Below, in pieces: positions 52,904 through 61,767 of a stretch of DNA of 64,000 bases. The notes under the pieces are model-generated. The model searched no databases, had not been told where the DNA came from, and was given only the letters and a program-made list of their open reading frames with translations. This stretch comes from Paenibacillus sp. TCA20 (GTDB lineage Bacteria; Bacillota; Bacilli; Paenibacillales; Paenibacillaceae), in contig NZ_BBIW01000005.1 of the NCBI RefSeq assembly GCF_000732325.1, forward strand, positions 186,001 to 250,000, given 5' to 3'. Made by a program: the position numbers and the translations under genes. Position 1 is the first letter of the stretch. The number at the start of each line of letters is the position of its first letter.

Positions 52904-53329
52904 TTATTTTCTTATTAGAACGGTCAGTTCTCCTTCAAAAACGACCTCCTCTTTCTCATTAAACGTTGTTAGTAAAACAGTTACTAATCCTGTTTCATTG
53001 TGTTTTTCCCTCAGTTCAGTGACCTTCACAAGAGTATATAATTCGTCCCCCGGATAAACAGGTTTTATAAACTTGATATTATTCATAGTAGTTCCGGCAA
53101 TGACTTCATCACCATAATTACCTGTTTCAACCCAGAGTTTAAACGAAACAGCCAGAGTTTGAATTCCTGATGCTATAATTCCATTGAATCTTCCTTGGTT
53201 CGCTTTGTCCTCGTTCAAGTGCATATATTGGGGATCGAATTCAGACGCAAATCTGATGATATCATCCTTGGACAATCTCAATGACTTGGTTTTAAATTCT
53301 TGTCCTATATAAAATTCTCCAAACCGCAT
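52904..53329 (-). CDS. MaoC-like dehydratase
   Basis: 141 residues with the hot-dog fold. FGEFYIGQEFKTKSLRLSKD, then the hydratase motif FASEFDPQYMHLNED with the Asp/His pair, FNGIIASGIQTLAVSF and KFIKPVYPGDELY. MaoC proteins hydrate enoyl-CoA; a (R)-specific activity is common. It stands with a YjbR gene, in the same direction as the nitronate monooxygenase upstream but 127 bases away. Confidence 0.93.
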   Translation of the reverse strand: MRFGEFYIGQEFKTKSLRLSKDDIIRFASEFDPQYMHLNEDKANQGRFNGIIASGIQTLAVSFKLWVETGNYGDEVIAGTTMNNIKFIKPVYPGDELYTLVKVTELREKHNETGLVTVLLTTFNEKEEVVFEGELTVLIRK

Positions 53330-53455
53330 TCATTTACACCTTCTTATTTGATTTACTCTTCGCCCATAGTGTAGCATTTTTAATAAATATCCTGCCAATT
53401 TCTTTTTGAGCCTAATAAATAATGTACACAGCAACTAGCTATTGCAATATTTATT

Positions 53456-54415
53456 CTAATTAAAGTCTTGCATCAAAGAATCAATCACTTCTTTTACAGT
53501 CCTGATTTCTCTAATTGGCGTAATTCCAGTACCTATAGAAATGTATCCATCGTCAGTATTACCTTCTAACATGCCGATACGCATTCCAATTGATCCACGC
53601 ATCAATTTTGCTGTTTCTTCACGAGTAGCCCCTTGTTTATCCATTTCAACAAGTTTATTCGCTAATTTAGTAGGTAAAGAACGGTAGTAAGCTGGTAACG
53701 TACGGAACATTAGTAGGTCTTCTGCTGTAGCATCTACTATCATTTGTTTGACGTTTTCTGCTGCTGGATTCTCTATTGTTGGAATAAAAACACTACCAGC
53801 AAACACACCTTCCGCACCTAAGGCAAATGCAGCACGCACTCCTCTGACATCACCAATACCACCTGCTGCCAATACAGGAGTATTTATAGCATCTACAATC
53901 ATTGGAACAATCGAAAATGTGCCGATAACTCGTTCCGGAACTGTACCACCTTCATCAAATCCAGTTGCTACATAAACATCTATTCCAAATTCCTCTGCTG
54001 CTTTTGCATTCTCAATAGTAGGAGTAAGGGGTCTATAAATAATTTTAATATTATTTTCTTTTAACGGCTTAAAGATTCTTTCATCCAATACATCGTTCAC
54101 AAGAACAACCGGAACTTTCTCATTAATAACTGTTTCCAATAAGGGCCACGTGTAAGCTAAATCACGATTTATAATCAGGGGTACTCCAAATGGCTTATCT
54201 GTTAAAGATTTTATTTTTTGTATTTCAATTCTCATTCTTTCTGTACTTATTTCAGGTGAACGAGTGATATCAGCCTGACCGGCATTTGGACCTAGAAACC
54301 CTAATCCACCAGCATTGCTTACCGCTGCAACAAATTCGGCATTAGTAACCCAAGACATAGGGCCCTGTATAATCGGTTTCTCTATATTTAATATTTCGCA
54401 TATTCTATTATTCAC
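53456..54415 (-). CDS. Nitronate monooxygenase (2-nitropropane dioxygenase family)
   Basis: 319 residues. FMN-dependent TIM barrel: KPIIQGPMSWVTNAEFVAAV, SNAGGLGFLGPNAG, FGVPLIIN, VLVNDVLD, YVATGFDEGGTVPE, VLAAGGIGDVRGVRAAFALG (FMN phosphate site) and GAEGVFAGSVFIPT. The replaced class I motif (GFDEGGT rather than GxEAGGH) makes the exact substrate uncertain; related enzymes include FabK-like enoyl reductases. It lies directly downstream of a MarR gene whose operator motif is repeated before it. Confidence 0.93.
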   Translation of the reverse strand: MNNRICEILNIEKPIIQGPMSWVTNAEFVAAVSNAGGLGFLGPNAGQADITRSPEISTERMRIEIQKIKSLTDKPFGVPLIINRDLAYTWPLLETVINEKVPVVLVNDVLDERIFKPLKENNIKIIYRPLTPTIENAKAAEEFGIDVYVATGFDEGGTVPERVIGTFSIVPMIVDAINTPVLAAGGIGDVRGVRAAFALGAEGVFAGSVFIPTIENPAAENVKQMIVDATAEDLLMFRTLPAYYRSLPTKLANKLVEMDKQGATREETAKLMRGSIGMRIGMLEGNTDDGYISIGTGITPIREIRTVKEVIDSLMQDFN

Positions 54416-54506
54416 TATTGACTCCTCCTGTTTAAGAAAATATTGACGATATTCTAGCCCATGTATCTTCAGAACTCCCTTTGAATATTTAGGGTACTAA
54501 ATAAAA

Positions 54507-54524
54507 TATTAAGTATGCTAAATA
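54507..54524. promoter_or_regulatory. Candidate MarR operator before nitronate monooxygenase
   Basis: ATATTAAGTATGCTAAATAT overlaps this position and shares GCTAAATAT with the operator before marR. It lies about 95 bases before the monooxygenase start. Confidence 0.5.
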
Positions 54525-54541
54525 TATTTTTAAGAGAAGAC

Positions 54542-54967
54542 TTAGTATAAGTTTTTCTCCATACGCTTTAAAAGATCCCTTAGTATTAAGCGTTCTTCAG
54601 CAGACATTAAATGAAGTAATTTCTCTTGCTGCTGTTTCCATTTAATTCCAACGGGTTCTTCTAATTCTTTACCTTTGTCCGTTAAATAAATTCGCATCAC
54701 CCTTGCATCTTCTTTATCACGTTTACGGTGTATGAAACCATTCTGCTCTAGAGATTTAACCATATTTGTTACTGTAGGCGGTTCGCATTTTAAATGTTCA
54801 CACAGCTGCATTTGTGTTATTCCATCACCCGACCATAAGCGTGAGAGTAAATTATCTTGGCCTACATAAAGATTAAGTTCTCTAAGACTCTCACTATAAT
54901 CCCGCCGCATTTGGGAAGAAACTTTATCCAAGGACATACGAATATCACAGTCTACACTAACCTTCAT
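54542..54967 (-). CDS. MarR family transcriptional regulator
   Basis: 141 residues. The wHTH reads LLSRLWSGDGITQMQLCEHL, KCEPPTVTNMVKSLEQNGFI, HRKRDKEDARVMRIYLTDKG. A helix near the C-terminus (LLHLMSAEERLILRDLLKRM) completes the dimer region. Cys near residues 7 and 73 are candidates for redox sensing. A palindrome sits just before its start and a related site before the nitronate monooxygenase, so it likely represses both. Confidence 0.95.
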   Translation of the reverse strand: MKVSVDCDIRMSLDKVSSQMRRDYSESLRELNLYVGQDNLLSRLWSGDGITQMQLCEHLKCEPPTVTNMVKSLEQNGFIHRKRDKEDARVMRIYLTDKGKELEEPVGIKWKQQQEKLLHLMSAEERLILRDLLKRMEKNLY

Positions 54968-54987
54968 CGATAAGCCTCCTTAAATAC

Positions 54988-55003
54988 ATTTAGCGTGCTA
55001 AAT
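54988..55003. promoter_or_regulatory. MarR autoregulatory operator
   Basis: ATTTAGCGTGCTAAAT is a 16-base palindrome with one central mismatch, 20 bases before the MarR start codon. The half-site TTAGC/GCTAA recurs at 54507-54524. Confidence 0.7.
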
Positions 55004-55162
55004 ATATCATGGCAGTTTTCACATGTCAAACGTTATTATATTAATTGCTTATCTTCAAGTGAAGTCCGATTACCGATTAGCTTGCATTCCTAGTCAAATA
55101 ATAAATCTCAATCACCGACTTCATTCCTAAATCATCAAAAAGCCATTTCCGCAAGGAAATGG

Positions 55163-55350
55163 CTACAGCTTGAGCTGACCTGCTCGAAAATCAAAGAACA
55201 CCTCTCCTTCGATCACAATAAAAACCTTATCGGTGTCTGTATGATCATGCCAGACAAAATCACCGGAATCTTGACCAATTTAAATTGGTAGTTATTCATT
55301 TCGCCAAAGACTTTTGGAGACCAATGTTCATTAGTCCCTTGTGCCTGAAT
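55163..55350 (-). pseudogene. Cupin domain protein fragment
   Basis: HWSPKVFGEMNNYQFKLVKI precedes a one-base break near 55258. The next frame gives GDFVWHDHTDTDKVFIVIEG, EVFFDFRAGQLKL and a TAG at 55163. WHDHxDTDxxFxVIEG is the metal-binding cupin motif. The first strand lacks a start codon and the second half of the cupin barrel is missing. Confidence 0.7.
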
Positions 55351-55472
55351 TAATAGGACTAGCAGATGAGTCGTTTAGATTATTTTTCAATTGTGTCTTC
55401 ACAATCTTTCTACAATATCCGATAATTTTTGATGTCTCTGAGAGATGTCAATAAATTCAAAGGAGAGAGATA

Positions 55473-56966
55473 ATGATTAGCAAAATGTTTAACACTTTAA
55501 ACTTAAATGCAGGGGTTAAGAGGAAAAAGGTACTGCAAGCAGCATCGTTACTCGTATGTGGAGTCATTGGATCAATGTTGTTCGTTGACCAAGTATCTGC
55601 TCATGGTTACATTCACTCTAGTCGTGCGGCTCTATGTAAGGAGCAGAAGAACACAAGCTGCGGACCCGTGCAATACGAACCGCAAAGTGTGGAAGGTCTA
55701 GGTGGCTTCCCGGCGAGTGGACCTGCTGATGGCCATATCGCAGGTGGTGGTGTGTTCCCACAGCTTGATGAGCAGTCAGCTACTCGCTGGAGTAAAGTAA
55801 CGATGCATGGCGGGAAGAACACCATAAATTGGACATTAACTGCCCAACACGCAACAAAAGAATGGAAGTATTACATAACCAAGAAGGACTGGGACCCAAA
55901 TAAGCCTTTAGCTCGCTCTGATTTTGAGCTTATTCAGACGTTTAACGATGGTGGAGCCAAGCCTTCAAGCTCGGTTTCGCATCAAATTAACTTGCCGACA
56001 GATCGCAGCGGCTATCATGTGATTCTGGGTGTATGGGAAATTGCGGATACCGCAAATGCCTTTTATCAGGTAGTGGATGTGAATTTGATTAACGATACGA
56101 ACGGAACTCCAGATCCACAGGACACAACGGCACCAGGGGCCCCTACTGCAGTGACATCTCCTGTACAAACGACGAACACGGTTGAACTGCGCTGGAACGC
56201 AGCTTCCGATAACGTAGGTGTTCATCATTATGAGTTGTATCGCAATGGTGTAAAGGTACAGACGGTAACAGGTACTTCCGTTGTTGATACAGGACTGGAA
56301 GCAAATACCTCTTATACGTATACGGTAAAGGCTGTGGATACGGCAGGCAATGTTTCCGAGGAAAGCACTGCAATCACAGTGACAACCAAGCCAATCCCTG
56401 CTAAAGATACAACGGCCCCAACTGCCCCATCCTCCTTGCATACGATGGGACAGACGACCTCAACGATTGATCTCATGTGGAACGCCTCTATGGATAATGT
56501 AGGGGTGAAGCACTATGAAATTTATCGTAATGGGGTTAAAGTTCAGACCGTATCAGGTACAATGGCAACAGACAGCGGGTTGCAGCCGAACACAGAGTAC
56601 ACATACGTTGTGAAGGCAGTTGATGCGGCAGGCAATGTATCGGAAGCGAGCAATACTATTACATTGAAAACAAAAGAACAACAAGCCGGAGAATTACCAG
56701 AGTGGGATCCTGCACAAGTGTATACAAGCGGTGACCTTGTTGTGTTCCAAGGCAATGAATATGAAGCGAAATGGTGGACGCAAGGCAATCAACCTGATAA
56801 TTCGGATGCATGGAAGCTGCTCAGCAGCATAACGCCAGTATGGAATGCGAGCAAATCTTACTTTGGTGGAGATCGTGTCCTATATGAAGGCGTTACTTAC
56901 CAAGCGAAGTGGTGGACGCAAGGCAATGTGCCTAGTCAACTAGGTGTTTGGCAGATTGTACAATAA
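55473..56966 (+). CDS. AA10 lytic polysaccharide monooxygenase with two FnIII and two CBM5/12 modules
   Basis: 497 residues; AAAGGAGAG before ATG 55473. The signal peptide ends VSA at residue 43, leaving His44 as the mature N-terminus. His44 and His112 (VTMHGG) form the copper brace. The AA10 domain runs to ~205. Two fibronectin III modules follow (~216-300 and ~311-395), nearly duplicates (NVGVHHYELYRNGVKVQTV and NVGVKHYEIYRNGVKVQTV). Then two CBM5/12 modules, each with YEAKWWTQGN or YQAKWWTQGN. It is secreted and oxidatively cleaves chitin or cellulose; the CBM5/12 modules favour chitin. Confidence 0.97.
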   Translation: MISKMFNTLNLNAGVKRKKVLQAASLLVCGVIGSMLFVDQVSAHGYIHSSRAALCKEQKNTSCGPVQYEPQSVEGLGGFPASGPADGHIAGGGVFPQLDEQSATRWSKVTMHGGKNTINWTLTAQHATKEWKYYITKKDWDPNKPLARSDFELIQTFNDGGAKPSSSVSHQINLPTDRSGYHVILGVWEIADTANAFYQVVDVNLINDTNGTPDPQDTTAPGAPTAVTSPVQTTNTVELRWNAASDNVGVHHYELYRNGVKVQTVTGTSVVDTGLEANTSYTYTVKAVDTAGNVSEESTAITVTTKPIPAKDTTAPTAPSSLHTMGQTTSTIDLMWNASMDNVGVKHYEIYRNGVKVQTVSGTMATDSGLQPNTEYTYVVKAVDAAGNVSEASNTITLKTKEQQAGELPEWDPAQVYTSGDLVVFQGNEYEAKWWTQGNQPDNSDAWKLLSSITPVWNASKSYFGGDRVLYEGVTYQAKWWTQGNVPSQLGVWQIVQ

Positions 56967-56996
56967 CAGAATGAAATTATCATTGCCAGTATAGAT

Positions 56997-57040
56997 AAAA
57001 AAGACTTTACCGTCTCAACAGGACGGCAAAGTCTTTTTTT
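56997..57040 (+). terminator. Rho-independent terminator of the LPMO gene
   Basis: AAAAAGACTTTACCGTC pairs with GGACGGCAAAGTC, followed by TTTTTTT; about 30 bases after the stop. The A-run on the other side makes it bidirectional. Confidence 0.85.
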
Positions 57041-57117
57041 GAAACAATAGTTTACAATTTAAGTACTCCTCGCAGCTTAGTATAAAGATTCTCTCTAGCC
57101 AGCTCATCTGTAGCCGA

Positions 57118-57729
57118 TTAATCCCAAGGGATAATAGTTAAGGCTGGCCATTTTCCCTTCCATCTATCTACTTTTCCCTCATAAATCTCTTTTGTGATTT
57201 GGGCTTTATTCGCTCTTACAATTAAAGAGAATAGATCATTCAAACCAAACGGAGCATATATGCTCCATTCTCCATTCTCATCTTTTCGCATCCCGATCGC
57301 TGTAGCAGTTGTCGGCCAAGTGTTTATGGCTTCTTCAAGCGAAGAATATGGATCTATTGGATACCCAAAATGGTTCTCATACCATAAATGGACACGTGAT
57401 TGATTTTTTATATCAAGTCTTATAGGAAGATCTCCGAACCTTTGGTTCACCATATCGATGACCTCGCATTCCTTATCATATGAAAGATCAGAATCGAAAT
57501 AAACAAAATCAATATCATGGATCCCATAATTTACAGGTAACCCACATACATAGTTCCAAATGCTTTGGGCAATGCATCCTGCACCTATATAATAATCTGT
57601 TAGTTTTAGGTCAGGTGCTTCCATAAAAATATGATTTGTAATAGGATTCAACGTAACAATCTTCGTAAGACAATTGATTTGACTGAACAAGTCTTTATTG
57701 CGAGCCAATGAGTTCATATCTGTCATCAT
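57118..57729 (-). CDS. Nucleotidyltransferase family protein (COG3575/DUF925-like)
   Basis: 203 residues; the ATG at 57729 or one of the Met codons at 57726/57717 may be the start, since an AGGGG site lies close. The polymerase-beta-like core reads YYIGAGCIAQSIWNYVCGLP and IHDIDFVYFDSDLSYDKE, with a paired Asp motif. LWYENHFGYPIDPYSSLEEA and IYAPFGLNDLFSLIVRANKA are family landmarks. Function unknown. It is a single gene, separated from the ABC genes upstream by about 80 bases. Confidence 0.92.
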   Translation of the reverse strand: MMTDMNSLARNKDLFSQINCLTKIVTLNPITNHIFMEAPDLKLTDYYIGAGCIAQSIWNYVCGLPVNYGIHDIDFVYFDSDLSYDKECEVIDMVNQRFGDLPIRLDIKNQSRVHLWYENHFGYPIDPYSSLEEAINTWPTTATAIGMRKDENGEWSIYAPFGLNDLFSLIVRANKAQITKEIYEGKVDRWKGKWPALTIIPWD

Positions 57730-57810
57730 CCCCTATTAGAAGCAAAGTTTTCATCTAAGTCCTCTTTTTATCCATCAACACAAAAGGCAGCCGTTCCTGG
57801 TTCTTTAATT

Positions 57811-58644
57811 TTAATGAACCTGACGCTCAAATAACACATTCCGTTGATTCATTTTTGTTAGCCGGCGCAATAAAAGGATATTGATAATGAACAGCATCAA
57901 ACCAGTGACAAGCAGGATCTGTGAACTTAGGAACACGATCCCTGTAATTTGGGAGATCGCAGCTCCGACGATGGGCAGTACGACGACTCCTCCTAATTGC
58001 TGTGCTTCTTGGAACCCTTTGGAACGCGCGGAGATAAAGATGCTGATCAGGATAACTAATCCGGTAAACATCGGCGTCACCCACAGCAGGATAATACCCC
58101 AGGATAGATTCGGGAAGATCAGACCGTCGAACATGGTGTATGACAGCCCGTTGATGATAATACCGCACAGAACAAAGCTGGCCAGTGTGACGATGAAGGT
58201 GGGGATGAAGGTCCCGACTAATTTGCCCATGAACAGGTCTTTCACCTCGATCGGAGCGAACAGTAGGCTTTCTAGCGTTCTGCGCTCCTTCTCTCCGACA
58301 AGACTGTTCAGTGCGATCATTAAAGAATTCAGCACTGGAATGAGCATGAAGAATGGTCCAAGCATGTAGTTGACGAAAATGTAGATGATTTGGTGGTTTA
58401 TTGTAGACAGCTGCGTAATTAACTCCTTCTTGTCTCCTGTAGGCAACTGCGTAACGACCTTCTGTACCATGTTGACTAAATCAGAATCGACAATGTTCAC
58501 CAATTTCATTGCGAAGATTAACCCTCCTGGTAACAGTACGCCGAACACAAGTGGAAGTATTATAATCCCGATCAATACTTGTACGTTGCTTGTGATGGCC
58601 TTTATATCCTTCTGAGCGATGGCTCTAATCTGACTCCAATTCAT
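57811..58644 (-). CDS. ABC-2 type exporter permease, NatB-like
   Basis: 277 residues. One helix near residues 22-45 is followed by an external loop of ~60 residues, then five more helices (IFVNYMLGPFFMLIPVL, TFIPTFIVTLASFVLCGIII, ILLWVTPMFTGLVILISIFI, QLGGVVVLPIVGAAI and LLVTGLMLFIINILLL). The intracellular NSLVGEKERRTLESLLFAPI is the coupling helix shared with NatB/YhaP proteins. The ATPase gene overlaps its start by one base. Substrate unknown; NatAB of B. subtilis exports sodium. Confidence 0.92.
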   Translation of the reverse strand: MNWSQIRAIAQKDIKAITSNVQVLIGIIILPLVFGVLLPGGLIFAMKLVNIVDSDLVNMVQKVVTQLPTGDKKELITQLSTINHQIIYIFVNYMLGPFFMLIPVLNSLMIALNSLVGEKERRTLESLLFAPIEVKDLFMGKLVGTFIPTFIVTLASFVLCGIIINGLSYTMFDGLIFPNLSWGIILLWVTPMFTGLVILISIFISARSKGFQEAQQLGGVVVLPIVGAAISQITGIVFLSSQILLVTGLMLFIINILLLRRLTKMNQRNVLFERQVH

Positions 58645-59549
58645 TATTTCTCACCCTTCACTTGAAAATACAGGGATTCCAAGTCACGATTCATGATCTC
58701 TGCAGTGTGCACCCATGTCTCTTCCAATATTTGACGGAGTACCGTCGATATTAAATCGGTTGAAGGAAGCTCTAGCAGGATCTCGCTGGGCCCCACTCGT
58801 TGAACGGGATAACCATGGTACCTATCTTCCTCTATAGATAAACCAGTTGTTAACCGAAGCTGCACCGTCTTAAAATGCTTCTTATCCAGCTCTTCTTTCG
58901 TCCCGGTGTCCAGTATGGTGCCGTTGCTCAAGAAAATATACGAATGACACAGTGATTCCAACTGCTGCAGCACATGCGAACAGAGGATGATCGTCGTGCC
59001 ATGAGCTTCATTCATCGCTTTCAGGTCTCTCACGACTTGCTTGATGCCTTCCGGATCGAGACCGTTTGTCGGCTCGTCCAGAAACAAAATCTCCGGTTGA
59101 TGGAGAAGTGCCTTCGCCAAGGCCAAACGCTTTTTCATGCCTGTACTGTAGCTTCCGACTTTCTTATCTTGAGCATTTTCTAGGCCATATTGCTGTAACA
59201 ATTCTCGGATTCTTTGTTCATCATAGCAGTTGTATAGTTTGGCGAAAAATCGTAAATTATCTATACCGCTCATCTCATGATAGAGTCCTGCTCCCTCTGT
59301 AACCACGCCACTGAGACGCCGGATGGCATTTCCATCGGTGACCGGATCGTAACCATTCAACCACATTGTGCCACAGTCCGGAAGGATAACGCCATTCATT
59401 AAGCGCACGAGCGTCGTTTTTCCAGAGCCGTTTGGACCAAGCAGACCGACTATACTCCCCTTCTCGATCGAGAAGGAAACTCCATTTAATACGTTCTGTG
59501 TGTTGTAGCTCTTATTGATGTCACGAACTTCGATGTAAGATGAATTCAA
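58644..59549 (-). CDS. ABC exporter ATPase, NatA/CcmA-like
   Basis: 301 residues from TTG 59549 (AAGGAG upstream). Walker A GLLGPNGSGKTTLVRLM, Q-loop GVVTEGAGLYHEMSG, signature YSTGMKKRLALAKALL, Walker B ILFLDEPTNGLDP, H-loop LCSHVLQQLESLC. The C-terminal ~90 residues are the regulatory region common in this class. It forms one exporter with the permease below. It lies 55 bases downstream of the YxlG-like permease and may be cotranscribed with the sigY operon. Confidence 0.94.
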   Translation of the reverse strand: MNSSYIEVRDINKSYNTQNVLNGVSFSIEKGSIVGLLGPNGSGKTTLVRLMNGVILPDCGTMWLNGYDPVTDGNAIRRLSGVVTEGAGLYHEMSGIDNLRFFAKLYNCYDEQRIRELLQQYGLENAQDKKVGSYSTGMKKRLALAKALLHQPEILFLDEPTNGLDPEGIKQVVRDLKAMNEAHGTTIILCSHVLQQLESLCHSYIFLSNGTILDTGTKEELDKKHFKTVQLRLTTGLSIEEDRYHGYPVQRVGPSEILLELPSTDLISTVLRQILEETWVHTAEIMNRDLESLYFQVKGEK

Positions 59550-59603
59550 AATATCGCTCCTTCTTCTATTTATTATCAAGACATATACGGCATCTAGTGT
59601 CCG

Positions 59604-60383
59604 TTATACTTTGGATTTCCTTATCTTCACTTGATAAGCTGCGATCAAGAAAAAGAAGATAATGCACATCAAACAAAGGATTGCCGCGCCTAAGGCAGCC
59701 GTAGGTTCACCGCTTGTCTGCAGCCACTGCGTCGAAATTTGCGGTAAAGAACCTGGGCTGTAGGTTGTAAACCGTGGCAACCATTGTGAAGCCATGGACA
59801 GCAGTATTGCCGCCCCTAAGCTGACGAAGGCAATGCCTGCTGCAGGATTCATTAGAGAACTCATAAGCAGCGTAAGCGATCCGGTAAACCAGAGCCACAG
59901 CAAATAGAGAAGGCCTGCTCTTAAGGCTGCCGCGGTATCAACGCTTCCGATGATCTGCACGGTATAATACCAGGCCCCCGCGTAGCCTAGCACGAAAGAC
60001 GCGGTGAAGAGAGACAGCATGCTTGCCCACTTGGCCGCTGTATAGGATAAGTAAGACACCGGCTTCGCAAATATCAACTGCGAGACGCCGCTTTGACGCT
60101 CTCCTGAAATCAGGGTCATGATGGACAACACCAGAATCATGAGACCGACTGAGTTGTATTGACTAAGCGTCTGCCCCATCACTTCCGTCCCAGAAGGAAG
60201 CTCGATGGTGATCGTCATGCCTTTGGGCATATTGCCCGCGGATTCCAATATCACCGGCATAAAACGCGTCACCAATGGCTGCATGATCCCCAGCATCAAA
60301 AACACGAGCGGCACCCACAGCCATTTATAGCTGCGTCTCATCTCCAGCATTTCTTTACGAAAAAACAAGAAGAACTGCCTCAT
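59604..60383 (-). CDS. yxlG: ABC-2 type permease, YxlG
   Basis: 259 residues with six membrane helices. The N-terminus FFLFFRKEMLEMRRSYKWLW and the loop ISGERQSGVSQLIFAKPVS, which includes the coupling helix, are typical of NosY/YxlG permeases. It overlaps the ATPase gene by 4 bases (ATGA). Order and neighbours match the B. subtilis sigY operon, where YxlFG is the sigma-Y-controlled ABC exporter. Substrate unknown. Confidence 0.88.
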   Translation of the reverse strand: MRQFFLFFRKEMLEMRRSYKWLWVPLVFLMLGIMQPLVTRFMPVILESAGNMPKGMTITIELPSGTEVMGQTLSQYNSVGLMILVLSIMTLISGERQSGVSQLIFAKPVSYLSYTAAKWASMLSLFTASFVLGYAGAWYYTVQIIGSVDTAAALRAGLLYLLWLWFTGSLTLLMSSLMNPAAGIAFVSLGAAILLSMASQWLPRFTTYSPGSLPQISTQWLQTSGEPTAALGAAILCLMCIIFFFLIAAYQVKIRKSKV

Positions 60384-61303
60384 GATTGCACCACCTTCAT
60401 AAACAAGTCTTCGAGTGTGCTGTGGCCTGCTTCAAGCGAACGAATCATGATGCAGTGAGATACAGCGTCAGTCATGAGTGCAAGGGAAGCTTGCTCCACG
60501 TTCGCCACCCTCATCTTCGCACGTCCTCCAGAAATCTCGGAATGGATGACAAAATCCTTGCTGCAGACAGCGGTTAACCAGGACCGCGATGCCTCGTCTC
60601 CACCCACCTCCAGACTGATCACTGGCTCGCTGTAAGTTTGGCGGACATGGTCAAGACTTCCTTGGAGGGCAATATCGCCACTCCGAATCATGAGAATTTC
60701 ATCACAAACCTCTTCAACGTCATGCAGCACATGCGTGGAGAACAAGACCGTTGTCTCTTTGCGAATGCGCTGAAGCAGAGTCAGTACATCCTTACGTCCT
60801 GTGGGATCGAGCGCTGACACGGGCTCATCAAGAATGAGCAGCTTCGGTTTATGAATGAGTGCCTGAGCAAGCCCCAAACGCTGCTTCATGCCGCCTGAAT
60901 AACCGCCGATCTTGCGTTTCCCCGCATCCCAAATGCCTACTGCCTCTAGCCATTCTCCCATCTCCTTCTTGGCCTCATGGCTTGTCAAACCGGCAAGCTC
61001 CCCAGCATAGAGCAGAAATTCAGCACCGGTCATCCAGGGATAAAACACAGGCATTTGAGGTAAGAAGCCGATGTATGGTCGCCGATCCATAGTCGGGCTT
61101 CCGTTTACCAGTAGCTCAATCGAACCTCCCGACGGCTGGAGTAATCCAGCCAGCATATTGATCGTGGTTGTTTTGCCGGCACCGTTTGGACCGAGTATAG
61201 CGGCGCAGCTGCCTTCATTAATACTGAACGATATTCCTTTGACAACTTCGCGCTCCTTAAAGCGCTTGGATAAATCCCTTACCTGCAGCAATGTTTGGGT
61301 CAT
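60380..61303 (-). CDS. yxlF: ABC exporter ATPase, YxlF
   Basis: 307 residues. Walker A AILGPNGAGKTTTINMLAG, Q-loop FLPQMPVFYPWMTG, signature GYSGGMKQRLGLAQALI, Walker B LLILDEPVSALDP, H-loop LFSTHVLHDVEEVC. A C-terminal regulatory region follows (~residues 215-307). The start overlaps the PLDc_N gene stop, and the end overlaps the permease start, giving full translational coupling. Its position identifies it as the sigma-Y operon ATPase. Confidence 0.92.
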   Translation of the reverse strand: MTQTLLQVRDLSKRFKEREVVKGISFSINEGSCAAILGPNGAGKTTTINMLAGLLQPSGGSIELLVNGSPTMDRRPYIGFLPQMPVFYPWMTGAEFLLYAGELAGLTSHEAKKEMGEWLEAVGIWDAGKRKIGGYSGGMKQRLGLAQALIHKPKLLILDEPVSALDPTGRKDVLTLLQRIRKETTVLFSTHVLHDVEEVCDEILMIRSGDIALQGSLDHVRQTYSEPVISLEVGGDEASRSWLTAVCSKDFVIHSEISGGRAKMRVANVEQASLALMTDAVSHCIMIRSLEAGHSTLEDLFMKVVQS

Positions 61304-61503
61304 GAGACATCCTTCCTTCCGAAGACAAAATAAGCAACGGAGCCCAGAATGTTACCACACAAGATGATGATGACCCACAACCATTTGGGTCCGCGAGTTG
61401 CTTCCGCTTTATATAAAGATATCAATCCTACCACAGCCAAAATCAGCTGCAGGACGATGATAGGCATAATCAGATTCCAAGGTATGCTTGACATTGTATC
61501 CAT
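61300..61503 (-). CDS. yxlE: PLDc_N domain membrane protein, YxlE
   Basis: 67 residues, two membrane helices. IVLQLILAVVGLISLYKA, then GPKWLWVIIILCGNILGSVAYFVFGRK split by a short basic loop is the PLDc_N motif. In B. subtilis YxlE and YxlD are implicated, with YxlC, in holding sigma-Y inactive. The ribosome site GGGGGAAA lies just upstream. Confidence 0.88.
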   Translation of the reverse strand: MDTMSSIPWNLIMPIIVLQLILAVVGLISLYKAEATRGPKWLWVIIILCGNILGSVAYFVFGRKDVS

Positions 61504-61518
61504 GAGTGTTTCCCCCTT

Positions 61519-61767
61519 TTACTTGTTTGGTTTACTGCGATCTTTCCCTCTCTTCAGATGTTCTTTTCTCCTAGGCCAATAAATATGAACAAACCAATAC
61601 GCAATAAGCGGTCCCGGAGCCTGGATCAGCCCCACGATTCCCCAGATCCAGTAGTATTTCGTATGACGGCGGGAATGGATGAATAAAAATAGGCTTTGAA
61701 TCAGCAGGATGCAGGCGACGAGTAATAAGGCCCACACGGGAACCGTTTCTAGATTTGTTTTATGCAT
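61519..61767 (-). CDS. yxlD: Small membrane protein, YxlD position
   Basis: 82 residues. Two helices (VWALLLVACILLIQSLFLFI and WGIVGLIQAPGPLIAYWFVH) and a strongly basic C-terminus (RRKEHLKRGKDRSKPNK). It overlaps yxlC by 8 bases. Sequence similarity to YxlD cannot be judged here, so the name rests on its place in the operon. Confidence 0.75.
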   Translation of the reverse strand: MHKTNLETVPVWALLLVACILLIQSLFLFIHSRRHTKYYWIWGIVGLIQAPGPLIAYWFVHIYWPRRKEHLKRGKDRSKPNK

